64,000 bases of DNA, from the NCBI GenBank assembly GCA_028820635.1, contig JAPPIG010000004.1, forward strand, positions 1 through 64,000. The letters are read 5' to 3'. Of the stretch, positions 8,637-17,656 are shown piece after piece. The stretch comes from Candidatus Poribacteria bacterium. GTDB taxonomy: Bacteria; Poribacteria; WGA-4E; WGA-3G. The translations under genes were made by a program, and so were the position numbers. Position 1 is the first letter of the stretch; each line of letters begins with the position of its first letter. The notes under the pieces were generated by a model. The model did not search any database, was not told where the DNA came from, and worked only from the letters and a program-made list of their open reading frames with translations.

Positions 8637-9248
8637 ATGGCAAACTCTATTACCCGATTTCTCAAAAACAGGAAGTATCAGCAAGGCGATCAGTATCCAA
8701 GAAAACCCCTGGATTCCTTCCTTGAATATCTCCGATTTACGAAAGTCGAACCGTACATTCCGATAGGTGCACATCTCTTGGACATTGGGACTGGAGACGG
8801 CAACTTTTTACGTTATCTCAATGGACATCTGCAGGCGGCTATAGGGATTGACTCACATCTCACACAAACTGTGAAATTTGGGACGTGTCGTCTTATACCT
8901 GGATATTTCCCTTATGACTTTGTTAAAGATGAAACCTTTGATGTCATTACGATGTTGGCAACCGTTGAACATATCCCGATGAGTGCCCTTCCATCTGTTG
9001 CAGATGCATGTTGGAAATATCTAAAGCCCAGCGGACAAGTCATTATCACAGTGCAACACCCACGCGTTGAGAAACTCCTTGACTTGCTAAAAATTCTCAG
9101 AATTGTTGAGGGATTCTCAATACATGAGCATTATGGGTTCAATCCAGAGTGTCTTCCAAATATTTTCAATCAGTGGAATCTAATAAAATGGGAACGTTGG
9201 GGATTTGGATGCAATAACCTATTCATATTTGAAAAACCCTTATGGTAA
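8637..9248 (+). CDS. Class I SAM-dependent methyltransferase
   Basis: The 203-residue protein has the Rossmann-type motif LLDIGTGDGNFLRYL (about 44-58), an acidic second strand (AIGIDSH) and the later VITMLATVEHIPM segment typical of small-molecule methyltransferases. The ATG directly follows the TAG of the oligosaccharyltransferase-like gene with no spacer, so translation is probably coupled. The close pairing suggests methylation of a glycan, lipid carrier or other precursor in the same pathway; that role is inference. Confidence 0.82.
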   Translation: MANSITRFLKNRKYQQGDQYPRKPLDSFLEYLRFTKVEPYIPIGAHLLDIGTGDGNFLRYLNGHLQAAIGIDSHLTQTVKFGTCRLIPGYFPYDFVKDETFDVITMLATVEHIPMSALPSVADACWKYLKPSGQVIITVQHPRVEKLLDLLKILRIVEGFSIHEHYGFNPECLPNIFNQWNLIKWERWGFGCNNLFIFEKPLW

Positions 9249-9304
9249 GATATATAATTATTGATACATTATAGTGGACTATAGAAATAATTCTATATTT
9301 TCTC

Positions 9305-9371
9305 TGTAGGAGCGATCTCCGAATCGCGACAGAAACTTAGGAGCAGTCGGGAATCGGAGTTCCCTCCTACA
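9305..9371. repeat. Interspersed repeat: two converging TGTAGGAG hairpin modules
   Basis: A plus-strand module (TGTAGGAG, arms CGAT/ATCG around CTCCGA, ending GCGAC) faces a minus-strand module (TGTAGGAG, arms GGAA/TTCC around CTCCGA). It sits between convergent genes, where it may also end transcripts. Confidence 0.8.
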
Positions 9372-9414
9372 TCTCAAAATGCCTGTTAATTCTAAAGTTT
9401 ACTATAAAGGAGGG

Positions 9415-10242
9415 TTATTCATTTTTCGTTTGTTTGAGGATTTCAGCGATCCGCTCAGCAAAACGGAATGCACTGTTGTCTTCTGGCGCATAACCTATCA
9501 CTTCTCGGGCATTGGTGATGCTCCAGAACTTATGTGAATTGTCGCTGATACCGTAGAAAATCTGGAACGGGATTCCATTTTCGTCCTCTATATTCTCAGT
9601 TTCAATACTCTTGACAAAGAGTTGGACTTGATCACGCACACTCAGATATGCGCCAAGTGCGCGGTGCATTTTTTCATAGTTGTCCGCTGTGACATCATCC
9701 ATATCTGTCTCTCGCGGCGCACCAATGCGTATTTGCACATTCTGTAGTTTTTTGTTTTTTCTGAAACCTGTTGCAAAGACAAAACCGAGATGTTCATACG
9801 CCTCTTTTGCCCATCCGTAGAAATTATCTGATAACGGACGCATCTCTGGCGTCACGAAATCCCATTTGCCTGCCCAGATAAGATTCTCGTAATAATCTGC
9901 TGCATGATTAGAACTACAGACAACAACGCGCCGGACATCCGTTTCCCAACTGGTATGGTAGACGTTGTATGCCATCTGAATGTTGTTGAGTTCATTCTCA
10001 AAACCGCCACCTTGGAAAGCACAGTGAACAACTGCATCAACGCCTTCAAAATGGTGTTTGTATAACTCACGGTCAGGGTCGCTAACGTCAACGACTTGAA
10101 TATCTTTGACTTCTTCTCCTTGTCGATTTGTGGTTCTCACGTCAAGTAGGACGAGATCATAGCGTTCCCGGAATGCTGGTAGCATGCGTCCGGCAATATA
10201 ACCTGCTGCGCCTGTGATTAGGACTTTTCTGTGGTTTGGCAT
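9415..10242 (-). CDS. NAD-dependent epimerase/dehydratase family protein (extended SDR)
   Basis: The 275-residue protein has the N-terminal nucleotide-binding motif VLITGAAGYIAGRML (GxxGxxG) and a clear Rossmann fold. The segment VVVCSSNHAADYYEN holds the Ser expected before the active site. The catalytic YxxxK is less standard; the candidate is FYGWAKEAYEHLG, consistent with an extended SDR acting on nucleotide sugars or uronates. The ATG at 10242 is preceded by AAAGGAA; a TTG one codon earlier is possible. It lies about 70 bases downstream of the VTC-like gene on the same strand and may be last in that operon. The substrate is unknown. Confidence 0.8.
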   Translation of the reverse strand: MPNHRKVLITGAAGYIAGRMLPAFRERYDLVLLDVRTTNRQGEEVKDIQVVDVSDPDRELYKHHFEGVDAVVHCAFQGGGFENELNNIQMAYNVYHTSWETDVRRVVVCSSNHAADYYENLIWAGKWDFVTPEMRPLSDNFYGWAKEAYEHLGFVFATGFRKNKKLQNVQIRIGAPRETDMDDVTADNYEKMHRALGAYLSVRDQVQLFVKSIETENIEDENGIPFQIFYGISDNSHKFWSITNAREVIGYAPEDNSAFRFAERIAEILKQTKNE

Positions 10243-10310
10243 CAAATATTCCTTTGAAATTCGTTAATTGTAGTAGCAATTTCTTGTCAACATTTATAGT
10301 AATAGCGTAC

Positions 10311-11990
10311 TTACGAAATCTTCAACTTTTCTTTACAGTGTCGCGCCAGCATTTTCATCTCATAAATAACCTGCGTCTCAGTTTGCATCAGTTGACTATA
10401 GAAAGGCGGGACAGGTTCTCTTCTAAAGAGTTTATCAAAGAAACTTCGTTGTGCTTCCGCTGGCATCTCAATGCGCGGTATTTCTGCACGTGATGGATCT
10501 ATCCCCAAGTATTCAATTGAGAGGTAGTGTGCTGTGTCGTCTTTTTTTATTTTTCCTTTACCGATACTGCCAGTAATCTTCCGTCCATAACCGACAGCAT
10601 AGACTCTGCCAGTTGTTTGACTTAGGACTGTATAACCGCCCTCGTCAATAGATTCATTCCAGCACTTCTCAAATCCGTTTTTGGGAAGGCGTTCGCGGAG
10701 TTCTTCTGCAGAACGCACCACAAATCTGTTTTGGTGTAAGATTTTAGTAATAGGAAATTCCTCCTCCTGCTCTGTTAGTGGGAGAGGACCTGTCATCAGA
10801 TCAACGTTATCAAGTGTCCAGACAACACCGTCTCGAGTGCCTTTCGCCAAGTTCAGATGTTCTTCAACAAACTCTCCGTTTAGCGGATGGAGGCAATAAC
10901 CTTTATTACCATTAAACACGGCGCGCAATTTTCGGCGATGATCTATCACTGGGAACCGTCTTTCAGGAATAGGTATCTCTAACTGGAGGGTATATCCTGT
11001 ATCCAAATCGGTTGTCAGATTCAGTTGTGATTTACGGAGTTGTGCAAGACGTGTCAATGCTGTCTGACTTTTGGATAAAACACGTCCAATTAGATATTCA
11101 CTTCGGAGTGCGGGGATTTCTGTAGCGAGTCGTTCAAGCGTAACGGCATCAAGTTTCTCCAACATCACTTTGTGTTCCCATCGTGTACCGCGTTCATGTG
11201 CAAGTATTTGGAACTGCTGTTTATCACCGCTGGTACGGATATATCCGAGTGCTGTCCACGGATCAAAGGTCGCGCGGTAGTATCCGCTTGTTTCAACATC
11301 GCCACCCGCCAAGGCGCAATCTCGCCGCTCATATCGGGAATAGATGCCGAATTGGAACTCATAAGTTTCGTAGTTTTCCAAAGCTTTGCGTAAGTCGCGT
11401 GCGAACTCACTGCCGCGTGAATACTTTCTGAAAATTTGTTCCGTACGTTGTGGCTGATTGAGCGCATCAAGGAACGATCCGATAGGGATACCTGCCTCTT
11501 CCACACCTTCGTCCTCGCTTTTTCCAAAGACCTTTGTTTTAGTTTTGAAAGGCGGGTTGCGGAGCGACACGTCACGTTGTGAAACGAGCTGCAAAGCGGG
11601 ATCGTCTTCCATCCCTGCGATGGTTGGTGCGTCACCGAGTATCTCCGCTAATTTGGCATCGTCAATTTTTTCCATCAAAACCGTACCACGTTTGAGTTCT
11701 GCGAAATGAATAATGTCGTTGAGGTTATACTGAAGCGGGGCACTGGAAGAGAGGTTGTCGTAGTTGGAGCGATGAAACCGGATACGCGGTTTAATCCGAA
11801 AAACAGGCGTGAGACCATAGTCTTTTAGCAACGCATACAAGGTCACAGTATAAGATTCTTCGTGAACCTTCTGTGCCAGAATACCACGTTCGTTTGGCTT
11901 ATTGTTAACGATTAACCGCTCTTGTACGAGGCGACTATCGTTGCCAAAAATCATCATCCGATGTTCTTCTCTATTATCATCAACTAACAT
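10311..11990 (-). CDS. Divergent VTC/CYTH-superfamily-like protein (possible polyphosphate-related enzyme)
   Basis: The 559-residue protein is not a clear member of a known family. Residues 45-320 follow the order of motifs in VTC polyphosphate polymerase domains: YTVTLY (47-52), basic KPRIRFHR (67-74), AELKRG (97-102), YSRYERRD (217-224), YYRATFD (237-243), EHKVMLEKL (272-280) and RVLSKSQTAL (303-312). That matches the VTC sequence of YxVxSLYFD, KxRIRxY, LExK, YxR, RxTxD, LExK and SKY. Residues 330-559 form an extra domain of unknown type. The gene follows CHAD and ROK-kinase genes on the same strand, which supports a polyphosphate role. The call is inference. The start ATG has a GGGGGGA site. 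Confidence 0.45.
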   Translation of the reverse strand: MLVDDNREEHRMMIFGNDSRLVQERLIVNNKPNERGILAQKVHEESYTVTLYALLKDYGLTPVFRIKPRIRFHRSNYDNLSSSAPLQYNLNDIIHFAELKRGTVLMEKIDDAKLAEILGDAPTIAGMEDDPALQLVSQRDVSLRNPPFKTKTKVFGKSEDEGVEEAGIPIGSFLDALNQPQRTEQIFRKYSRGSEFARDLRKALENYETYEFQFGIYSRYERRDCALAGGDVETSGYYRATFDPWTALGYIRTSGDKQQFQILAHERGTRWEHKVMLEKLDAVTLERLATEIPALRSEYLIGRVLSKSQTALTRLAQLRKSQLNLTTDLDTGYTLQLEIPIPERRFPVIDHRRKLRAVFNGNKGYCLHPLNGEFVEEHLNLAKGTRDGVVWTLDNVDLMTGPLPLTEQEEEFPITKILHQNRFVVRSAEELRERLPKNGFEKCWNESIDEGGYTVLSQTTGRVYAVGYGRKITGSIGKGKIKKDDTAHYLSIEYLGIDPSRAEIPRIEMPAEAQRSFFDKLFRREPVPPFYSQLMQTETQVIYEMKMLARHCKEKLKIS

Positions 11991-12037
11991 GGATCTATCC
12001 CCCCTTCATATTTAAACCTCGTATTCAAACTTAAGGA

Positions 12038-13012
12038 TTATCCCGCTCTTAGCCTTTGTCTTGCAAGTGCTGCTGCACCAAGCACACCCGCATTATCTCC
12101 CAATTCTGCCTTAACAATCTGAACTCCTTTTAACGTATCCGGTAGTGCGTATTTTTTTGAAGATTTGCGGATATCGTCTATAAATGTATCGTCAAGTGCT
12201 TCAACAACACCGCCACCTAAAACAATCATCTCAGGATTTAAGAAATTCACAATAGATCCGATACCAACGCCAAGATATTTTGTGACATCTTTGAATACTT
12301 TCAGTGTTAATTTATCCTTGCTACGAAGTGCTTTAGCCAAAGTGCCGCTCCGAATTACCTCGAGATCACCATCGGTGAGTTCTGTAAGTATGCTTTTTTT
12401 CTTTTTTTTCAGTATTGCTTTTTGAAATTGTTTTGCCATAGCGGTTCGGCTTGCGAGTGCTTCTAAACATCCACGTGTACCACATCCGCACTTAGGCCCA
12501 TCTGCCTTAACAATTATATGCCCGATTTCTCCCGCTGTCTTGCTGGCACCGTGAAAAAGTTCGCCGTTCATTATAATGCCGCCCCCAATGCCAGTGCCAA
12601 CAAAAATTCCAACCAAATTCTGAACGTTTTGCCCTGCTCCAAACGTGTGTTCGCCAAGTGTTCCAACATTCACATCGTTGTCAACAAATGCTGGAATATC
12701 AATGCGTGCTTCTAACTCAGTCTTCAGCGGGACATCTTTCCATCCGAGATTAGGGGCAAAAATAACGACCCCTGTCTCTGGGTCAAGCGGTCCCGGCGCG
12801 CCGATGCCGATTGCCTGAATAGAATTTGCATCGACACCGGATTTTTGAAAAGCCTCCCGGATACAGTCTGCAATCCGATCAATTACGATGGACGTATCGT
12901 CTTTCGCTTGCGTTGGAATTTTGGCTGTGCTGAGGATATTGCCTTCTTCACTAACAACGGCGGCAAGTATCTTAGTCCCTCCCATATCTACTCCGACAAC
13001 ATTGGTGTTCAT
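12038..13012 (-). CDS. ROK-family sugar kinase (glucokinase-like)
   Basis: The 324-residue protein has the ATP phosphate motif VGVDMGGTKILAAVVS at its start, the substrate segment IGIGAPGPLDPETG, FVDNDVNV with the catalytic Asp, and GTGIGGGIIMNG. The ROK zinc signature CGCGTRGCLEALAS is near residues 175-190. ROK kinases phosphorylate glucose or other hexoses with ATP; some use polyphosphate, which is worth testing because CHAD and VTC-like genes flank it. A lysine run (KKKKK) near residue 203 sits in an AAAAG-rich stretch. AAGGAAAT precedes the ATG. It starts about 41 bases after the second CHAD ORF. Confidence 0.88.
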   Translation of the reverse strand: MNTNVVGVDMGGTKILAAVVSEEGNILSTAKIPTQAKDDTSIVIDRIADCIREAFQKSGVDANSIQAIGIGAPGPLDPETGVVIFAPNLGWKDVPLKTELEARIDIPAFVDNDVNVGTLGEHTFGAGQNVQNLVGIFVGTGIGGGIIMNGELFHGASKTAGEIGHIIVKADGPKCGCGTRGCLEALASRTAMAKQFQKAILKKKKKSILTELTDGDLEVIRSGTLAKALRSKDKLTLKVFKDVTKYLGVGIGSIVNFLNPEMIVLGGGVVEALDDTFIDDIRKSSKKYALPDTLKGVQIVKAELGDNAGVLGAAALARQRLRAG

Positions 13013-13053
13013 TTTTATTTCCTTTATATCAGTATTGTTTTAGTGTGCAATTT

Positions 13054-13527
13054 CTATGACGCAAAAATTGAAAGCAATTTTTGTTTAAAGTTTACTTCTG
13101 ATAATTGTTCCCATCTTTCTAAGAACGCCTGATAGTCAGCATTGCGAGTTTCGCGGGTACGTGCGATAAGTGTATCAACCCCTGGCAATTCAGTAGATTG
13201 AAAACTGCCTTTATAATCTGCTAAGACCTCCAAAACAACATCACTATCGTGTATATCACCAAGTATATCTTGTAAGTCAATAATAGTTTTTATAAATTCC
13301 GTAAAATGTTTTTCGTAGTTTATAGCGAAAAACTCCATCGTATACCGAAGCCTTTTAATGGAAATCCGCATGTTGTGCAGCTCTTCACGCCGCGCGGGGT
13401 CTCGGATAAACTGCTCCCATGTGTAGACTTCTTCAACCTTTTGCGGAAGGATAATACAGGCATTCTCGCGAAAACTCTGCTTCGGATTGAGTCCTGTGAT
13501 TTTTTGCGGCTTTGCCATCTCATTCAT
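13054..13527 (-). CDS. CHAD domain, C-terminal half (separate overlapping ORF)
   Basis: This 157-residue ORF carries the second helical half of a CHAD domain: LHNMRISIKRLRYTMEFFA, with the basic RxxxKRLRY signature, then LQDILGDIHDSDVVLEVL. CHAD domains bind polyphosphate through such basic helices. Its start overlaps the end of the first-half ORF by 8 bases, so translational coupling or frameshifting is likely. An alternative ATG lies at 13518. A normal CHAD is one chain of about 280-320 residues, and the two ORFs together total 314. Either the gene is naturally split or a frameshift separates the halves. Confidence 0.8.
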   Translation of the reverse strand: MNEMAKPQKITGLNPKQSFRENACIILPQKVEEVYTWEQFIRDPARREELHNMRISIKRLRYTMEFFAINYEKHFTEFIKTIIDLQDILGDIHDSDVVLEVLADYKGSFQSTELPGVDTLIARTRETRNADYQAFLERWEQLSEVNFKQKLLSIFAS

Positions 13528-13993
13528 TTACCTCAAAGAACGTCAGAAATTGTATTCCAAAATCTCTCGCATCAAGTTCTGTAAATAGGTTTAACATCGG
13601 TTTCCGTGCCTCTTTCCGTTCATGCTGTAGCTGTTCAATCAATCCTTGAATATCACCTTGTTCCGCTCCTGATAAACTTTGCAACTCTCTTTGAAAACGA
13701 GCGATGAGGACATCAAGATCACGTACTGCTCCCATTGTCCGTGTGATCATTTGTATCTGTTTATAGTGTTTTTTGAACGTATCTTTTTGAAAACAGTCGG
13801 CGAAATTGTCCATTGCGGCTCGCAATCGTCGTGAGGCAACACGCATATCGTGGACGAATTTAATATCTGTACCATCAATTGCACCTGTTTTGTGAGACAT
13901 CATTTCTCGGAAATAACTCACGATAATTTGCCGTGCACAAGTTTCCAAAGTTTTTTCGGGTGAGATATCCTTGATCTCAATTGCTGTTGACAC
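13520..13993 (-). CDS. CHAD domain, N-terminal half
   Basis: The 157-residue ORF has the first half of a CHAD domain: FVHDMRVASRRLRAAMDNFA (about 46-65), the His/Arg-rich first basic helix, then a MGAVRDLDVLIARFQREL segment typical of the family. The start is GTG, with GGAG upstream; no good ATG exists near it. Its stop lies inside the next ORF's start. CHAD proteins bind polyphosphate and are often encoded next to polyphosphate enzymes, here a ROK kinase and a VTC-like protein. Confidence 0.82.
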   Translation of the reverse strand: MSTAIEIKDISPEKTLETCARQIIVSYFREMMSHKTGAIDGTDIKFVHDMRVASRRLRAAMDNFADCFQKDTFKKHYKQIQMITRTMGAVRDLDVLIARFQRELQSLSGAEQGDIQGLIEQLQHERKEARKPMLNLFTELDARDFGIQFLTFFEVNE

Positions 13994-14026
13994 TGTTTCA
14001 CCGCTCCATATTGTCCGAGAGTACTC

Positions 14027-14080
14027 TTGTAGGAGGCGTTTTCAACGCCGATATATCGCGCTTACAAAGCGCTCCTACAA
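14027..14080. repeat. Interspersed repeat: converging TTGTAGGAG modules
   Basis: TTGTAGGAG followed by arms GGCGTT/AACGCC on the plus strand faces a minus-strand module with arms GCGCTT/AAGCGC. The outer ends TTGTAGGAG and CTCCTACAA are inverted. The arms differ from other copies, yet each is self-complementary. Confidence 0.8.
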
Positions 14081-14105
14081 AGATGTCTTGCCGATTATTG
14101 ACTGT

Positions 14106-14193
14106 CAATTTGTGTAAGTCCGGTGCGGTTAGGAAACTGCACCTACCGTGCCTACTGGTAAATGTAAGAGGCGCAATAAATTGCGCGACTACA
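14106..14193. repeat. Related short palindromes (GTGCGGTTAGGAAAC type and AAGAGGCGC type)
   Basis: A copy of the GGTGCGGTTAGGAAACTGCACC palindrome type, also seen near 21.3 and 21.6 kb, is followed by GTAAGAGGCGCAATAAATTG and its GCGCGACTAC end. The second resembles the part near 37.87 kb. It sits downstream of mgtE and upstream of the CHAD operon. Confidence 0.6.
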
Positions 14194-14229
14194 AACGCCG
14201 CAAACCCAAGAAAAATGTCTATCCATTCC

Positions 14230-15618
14230 CTAAAAGAGAAAAACCTTCGCTAACAAAAAGTAGGTAAAAATCCCAATGACATCAATTGCAGTTGTAACAA
14301 ATGGTCCCGTTGCAACTGCGGGGTCAATATGGATACGTTTGAAAAACATCGGAATGATTGTCCCTACCGTTGCTGCAATTATCATGTTCACGAAAATAGC
14401 AAGTGCGACGACAAGTGGCAATTTCCATGCATATTCCCGAAAGTGCGGAAAAAGACTCGCAAACCCTCCAAGCAAGATGCCGTAAGCTGTCCCGAGTAAT
14501 GCGCCCGTGCTGAATTCACGCCACAACACCCGCCATGTGTCCTTGATGTCGACCTCACCAATAGCGATACTTCGGACAATGATGGTAGAGGATTGTGTTC
14601 CGATATTTCCTCCCATTCCCATGATGATCGGGATAAAAGCAGCTAAGACCGCAATTTTCTGTAACTGCGCTTCAAAAATACCGATGATATAGACAGCGAG
14701 TAAACCACCTCCAAAACTTGCGAGCAGCCACGGCAAGCGTGCCCGGGTATTCCTAAAGATGGAACGAGAAGTAATATCCAGATCACCAGTCCCCGCCATC
14801 TTTAGCATATCTTCCGTATTCTCTTCTCGGATAACATCAACTACATCGTCAATCGTAACAACACCGACGAGCTGTCCAATACTATTGACGACAGGAATTG
14901 CGAGTAAATTGTATCGGGCAACCGCACGTGCAACCGTTTCCTGCGGCATGTCAGTATGAACGGTGTATAGGTGCGATGTCATCAAATTTTTGAGAGGCGT
15001 ATCTGGCTTTGTTTGCACCAACTGCCGTAACGAGAGTACTCCTTTTAGTTTATTTTCTTCGTCAACAACATAGACGTAGAAGGTAATTGGCGGTATTTCT
15101 ACTTCAGAGAGTTCCCGAATCGTCTCCGTTGCTTCAGCGGCGGTTGTTTCTTGAAGCAGGGCAAAGTAATTCGGTGACATGATGGCACCCGCTGTTTTTT
15201 CCTCATATTCAAGGAGTCGTTCAATATCTTCAGAGTTCTCTCCCTCAATGAGGTTCAGAAGTTCTGATTTATCTTCTTCAGGTAGTTCAGAGAGAATCCG
15301 TGTCACATCATCTGCAGGCACCGTGTGTAAGACGTTTGCAACAACCGCCGATTCTGTTTCTTCAATGAACTCTCTTATATCCGCACTGTTGAGATCACAT
15401 AACACCTCTCCCATTCGCTTTTCTTCAACTAAAAGTGTAAAGAGGCTACTTTTTGCTTCAGGACGGAGGCGCGGAAACCAACGAGCAATGTCTGCCGAAT
15501 GCGTTTTAGCGATGATGTTCCGTAGATTTGGGAAGGCACGCCGTTGAATCAAACGAACAACGGTAGAGATAAACAGTTCATCAACATCTTGTGTTGTAAT
15601 GATTGTTTGACCTTCCAT
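14230..15618 (-). CDS. mgtE: MgtE-family magnesium transporter
   Basis: The 462-residue protein has the full MgtE layout: an N-terminal helical domain of short repeats (about 1-130, with DIARWFPRLRPEAK and LSELPEEDKSELLNLI), two CBS domains (about 135-260) and a C-terminal five-helix transmembrane domain (about 285-462). The membrane part includes MGMGGNIGTQSSTIIVRSIA and the ion-site segment FVTTAIDVIG near the end. MgtE is a dimeric Mg2+ channel gated by Mg2+ binding between the N and CBS domains. It is about 38 bases downstream of aroC on the same strand. Length is normal and all parts are intact. Confidence 0.95.
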   Translation of the reverse strand: MEGQTIITTQDVDELFISTVVRLIQRRAFPNLRNIIAKTHSADIARWFPRLRPEAKSSLFTLLVEEKRMGEVLCDLNSADIREFIEETESAVVANVLHTVPADDVTRILSELPEEDKSELLNLIEGENSEDIERLLEYEEKTAGAIMSPNYFALLQETTAAEATETIRELSEVEIPPITFYVYVVDEENKLKGVLSLRQLVQTKPDTPLKNLMTSHLYTVHTDMPQETVARAVARYNLLAIPVVNSIGQLVGVVTIDDVVDVIREENTEDMLKMAGTGDLDITSRSIFRNTRARLPWLLASFGGGLLAVYIIGIFEAQLQKIAVLAAFIPIIMGMGGNIGTQSSTIIVRSIAIGEVDIKDTWRVLWREFSTGALLGTAYGILLGGFASLFPHFREYAWKLPLVVALAIFVNMIIAATVGTIIPMFFKRIHIDPAVATGPFVTTAIDVIGIFTYFLLAKVFLF

Positions 15619-15656
15619 ATCTGTTTTCGTAAATTTCCTGTTTTATGGTGCCAGTT

Positions 15657-16730
15657 TTAGGATTTCGCATGGTGTCGGAGCAGATGGTCTGTGAGAACAA
15701 GTGCTGCCATTGCCTCCACAATAGCAGGAGCCCGTACTAACACGCATGGATCATGTCTTCCACTTGCCTCTAATGTTACCTCATTTCCGTCCATATCCAC
15801 AGTCTGTTGCGGTTTACCGATTGTTGCTGTCGGTTTGAAAGCTACTTGAAACACGATGTTTTCGCCGTTTGAAATACCTCCTTGTGTGCCACCGGAATTG
15901 TTTGTCCGAGTACAAATTCGTCCTGAATTATTGTAAAATTCATCGTTGTGTTCAGAACCTGTCATGGTTATACCACCAAACCCGGACCCGATTTGAAATC
16001 CCATCGTTGCGGGTAGAGACATCATCGCCTTAGCCAAATCTGCCTTGAGTTTGTCAAAAACAGGTTCGCCGAGTCCTATAGGAACATTGCGGCTAACTGA
16101 TTCAATTATACCACCGAGAGAATCCCGATCACGTCGTGCTTGATCAATACGTTCCGCCATTTTCGGACTGACAATCGGGTCGGGACATCGCACCGGACTC
16201 GCTTCAATATCCTCAAGGGTTACCGTGTCTGTGTCTACTGTGGCTTCTAATATATGAATCTGCTTGACATAAGCGAGTGTTTCAGTATCACATCTCTCCC
16301 GTAGGATTTGCTTTGCAATTGCGCCTGCTGCAACGCGACCAATGGTTTCCCGAGCACTTGCCCTACCACCTCCCTGCCAATTCCGAATGCCATATTTTTG
16401 CTGATACGTAAAATCTGCATGCGAGGGACGGTAGAGGTCTTTCAAGTGATTGTAGGCATCAGGTCGCGCATCCTTGTTCCACACCAGCATAGAGATAGGC
16501 GTGCCGAGTGTTTTGCCTTCAAATACACCAGAGAGTATTTCAACGACATCCTCCTCCTGACGCGGTGTCGTGAGATGGCTTTGTCCCGGTCTGCGGCGAT
16601 TAAGTTCATATTGTATAGCGGATATATCAATGTCAATCTGTGGTGGACATCCGTCAACAACAACACCAACAGCACCGCCATGGGATTCGCCCCAAGTTGT
16701 AATCCGAAAAAGGTGACCGAATGTATTCAT
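15657..16730 (-). CDS. aroC: Chorismate synthase
   Basis: The 357-residue enzyme converts 5-enolpyruvylshikimate-3-phosphate to chorismate, the last step of the shikimate pathway, using reduced FMN. Signatures seen are [20 protein letters not shown] at the N-terminus, [13 protein letters not shown] (about 45-57), [20 protein letters not shown] (about 120-139), and the C-terminal [15 protein letters not shown] and [20 protein letters not shown] segments. Length is standard. Active-site His residues in GESHG and in RHDP are present. mgtE follows on the same strand with a short gap. A chorismate-lyase-like gene lies at the right end of the window, but not as a neighbour. Confidence 0.97.
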   Translation of the reverse strand: MNTFGHLFRITTWGESHGGAVGVVVDGCPPQIDIDISAIQYELNRRRPGQSHLTTPRQEEDVVEILSGVFEGKTLGTPISMLVWNKDARPDAYNHLKDLYRPSHADFTYQQKYGIRNWQGGGRASARETIGRVAAGAIAKQILRERCDTETLAYVKQIHILEATVDTDTVTLEDIEASPVRCPDPIVSPKMAERIDQARRDRDSLGGIIESVSRNVPIGLGEPVFDKLKADLAKAMMSLPATMGFQIGSGFGGITMTGSEHNDEFYNNSGRICTRTNNSGGTQGGISNGENIVFQVAFKPTATIGKPQQTVDMDGNEVTLEASGRHDPCVLVRAPAIVEAMAALVLTDHLLRHHAKS

Positions 16731-16824
16731 TGATTTTTATTTCCATCGACACATTTGAGGTGCAAGTCCTCGTTTTTGAAGGTTTATATTTTACATTCAC
16801 TTCTGCCGGTGCCGTGTCCACCGG

Positions 16825-17049
16825 CTATGGTTTCTTCACCTCACCACCGGTAATTGGTTTAACAGGGTTAGTTGTCTTATCTAGTTCACCTATCACATCC
16901 CTGGCTATGTTCATACCCTCATCACAGCCGATCATAGTGATAAACGCAATTGTGATGATCACCACATTGCCCAAATTGCACCAATGTGCTATTATTTTCG
17001 GAACGACTTGTCTGCCTCTCAGCAGAGTGTTATTTACCTTAAATCTCAT
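16825..17049 (-). CDS. Small predicted lipoprotein, unknown function
   Basis: The 74-residue protein starts at the ATG at 17049, seven bases after a strong GAGAGGAG. It has a basic N-terminus, a hydrophobic stretch (NVVIITIAFITMIG, about 28-41) and then Cys42, which fits a lipobox (TMIGC) loosely, followed by DEG. The mature part is about 33 residues and ends in charged and proline residues (PVKPITGGEVKKP). It would be a tiny periplasmic lipoprotein. It may be cotranscribed with the protein at 17099-17656, about 50 bases upstream. Function not recognised. Confidence 0.55.
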   Translation of the reverse strand: MRFKVNNTLLRGRQVVPKIIAHWCNLGNVVIITIAFITMIGCDEGMNIARDVIGELDKTTNPVKPITGGEVKKP

Positions 17050-17098
17050 TTTGAAACTCCTCTCTTTCAGATCCCTTATCTGCTGCGATTGCAACACC

Positions 17099-17656
17099 CT
17101 ATTTAGGGATAGCAATATGAATATTGTTCCGTTCATATATTAAAGACACGGACCTGCCGCTCTGAAAGTCGAGGATAGGGAAGACCTTTGTTCCGCCACC
17201 TCGCAAAAGTTCTTTTTTCGTATAACTCGGACTCTTATAGATAATATAATACCCGTCGTCTGCTTCTTGGACAGTATACCCTTTCTTACGCAACCAGTTG
17301 AGCGATTCATTATGGGATAATACATCATAGGCCTTCGCGTAGATGTTCTTCATTTGATGACTTTCTGTCGTTTCTGCCTCTGACAGTTTGTCTCGATCCA
17401 GATCCTCCATCCCCAACCAAATAACCGGAGAGGGCTGCGGAGTTAGTTCCGTCTCTATTGTAATGTCGTATCCATCTTCTTTTTTAGGCTCTGCAGATTC
17501 AGTTTTGCGGATCGTGACACCGACCTTTTTTAGCTGTTTGAACATTTGAGAACTGTACCTTTTCTCCATAATTTTGCGAATACTGTTCGGTGGAAACATA
17601 AAGACAGCCGTAACTACTACTAAACCGCAAATTAAGCCTAATATGAATTTCATCAT
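17099..17656 (-). CDS. Membrane-anchored or exported protein, unknown function
   Basis: The 185-residue protein has an N-terminal hydrophobic segment (FILGLICGLVVVTAVFMF, residues 4-21), then a soluble domain with many Lys and Glu. Near the C-terminus are LLRGGGTKVFPILDFQSG and LIYERNNIHIAI, consistent with a small alpha/beta or beta fold. AAGGAGAT lies seven bases before the ATG. No family was recognised. The small lipoprotein downstream shares strand and spacing, so the two may form a short operon. Confidence 0.6.
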   Translation of the reverse strand: MMKFILGLICGLVVVTAVFMFPPNSIRKIMEKRYSSQMFKQLKKVGVTIRKTESAEPKKEDGYDITIETELTPQPSPVIWLGMEDLDRDKLSEAETTESHQMKNIYAKAYDVLSHNESLNWLRKKGYTVQEADDGYYIIYKSPSYTKKELLRGGGTKVFPILDFQSGRSVSLIYERNNIHIAIPK

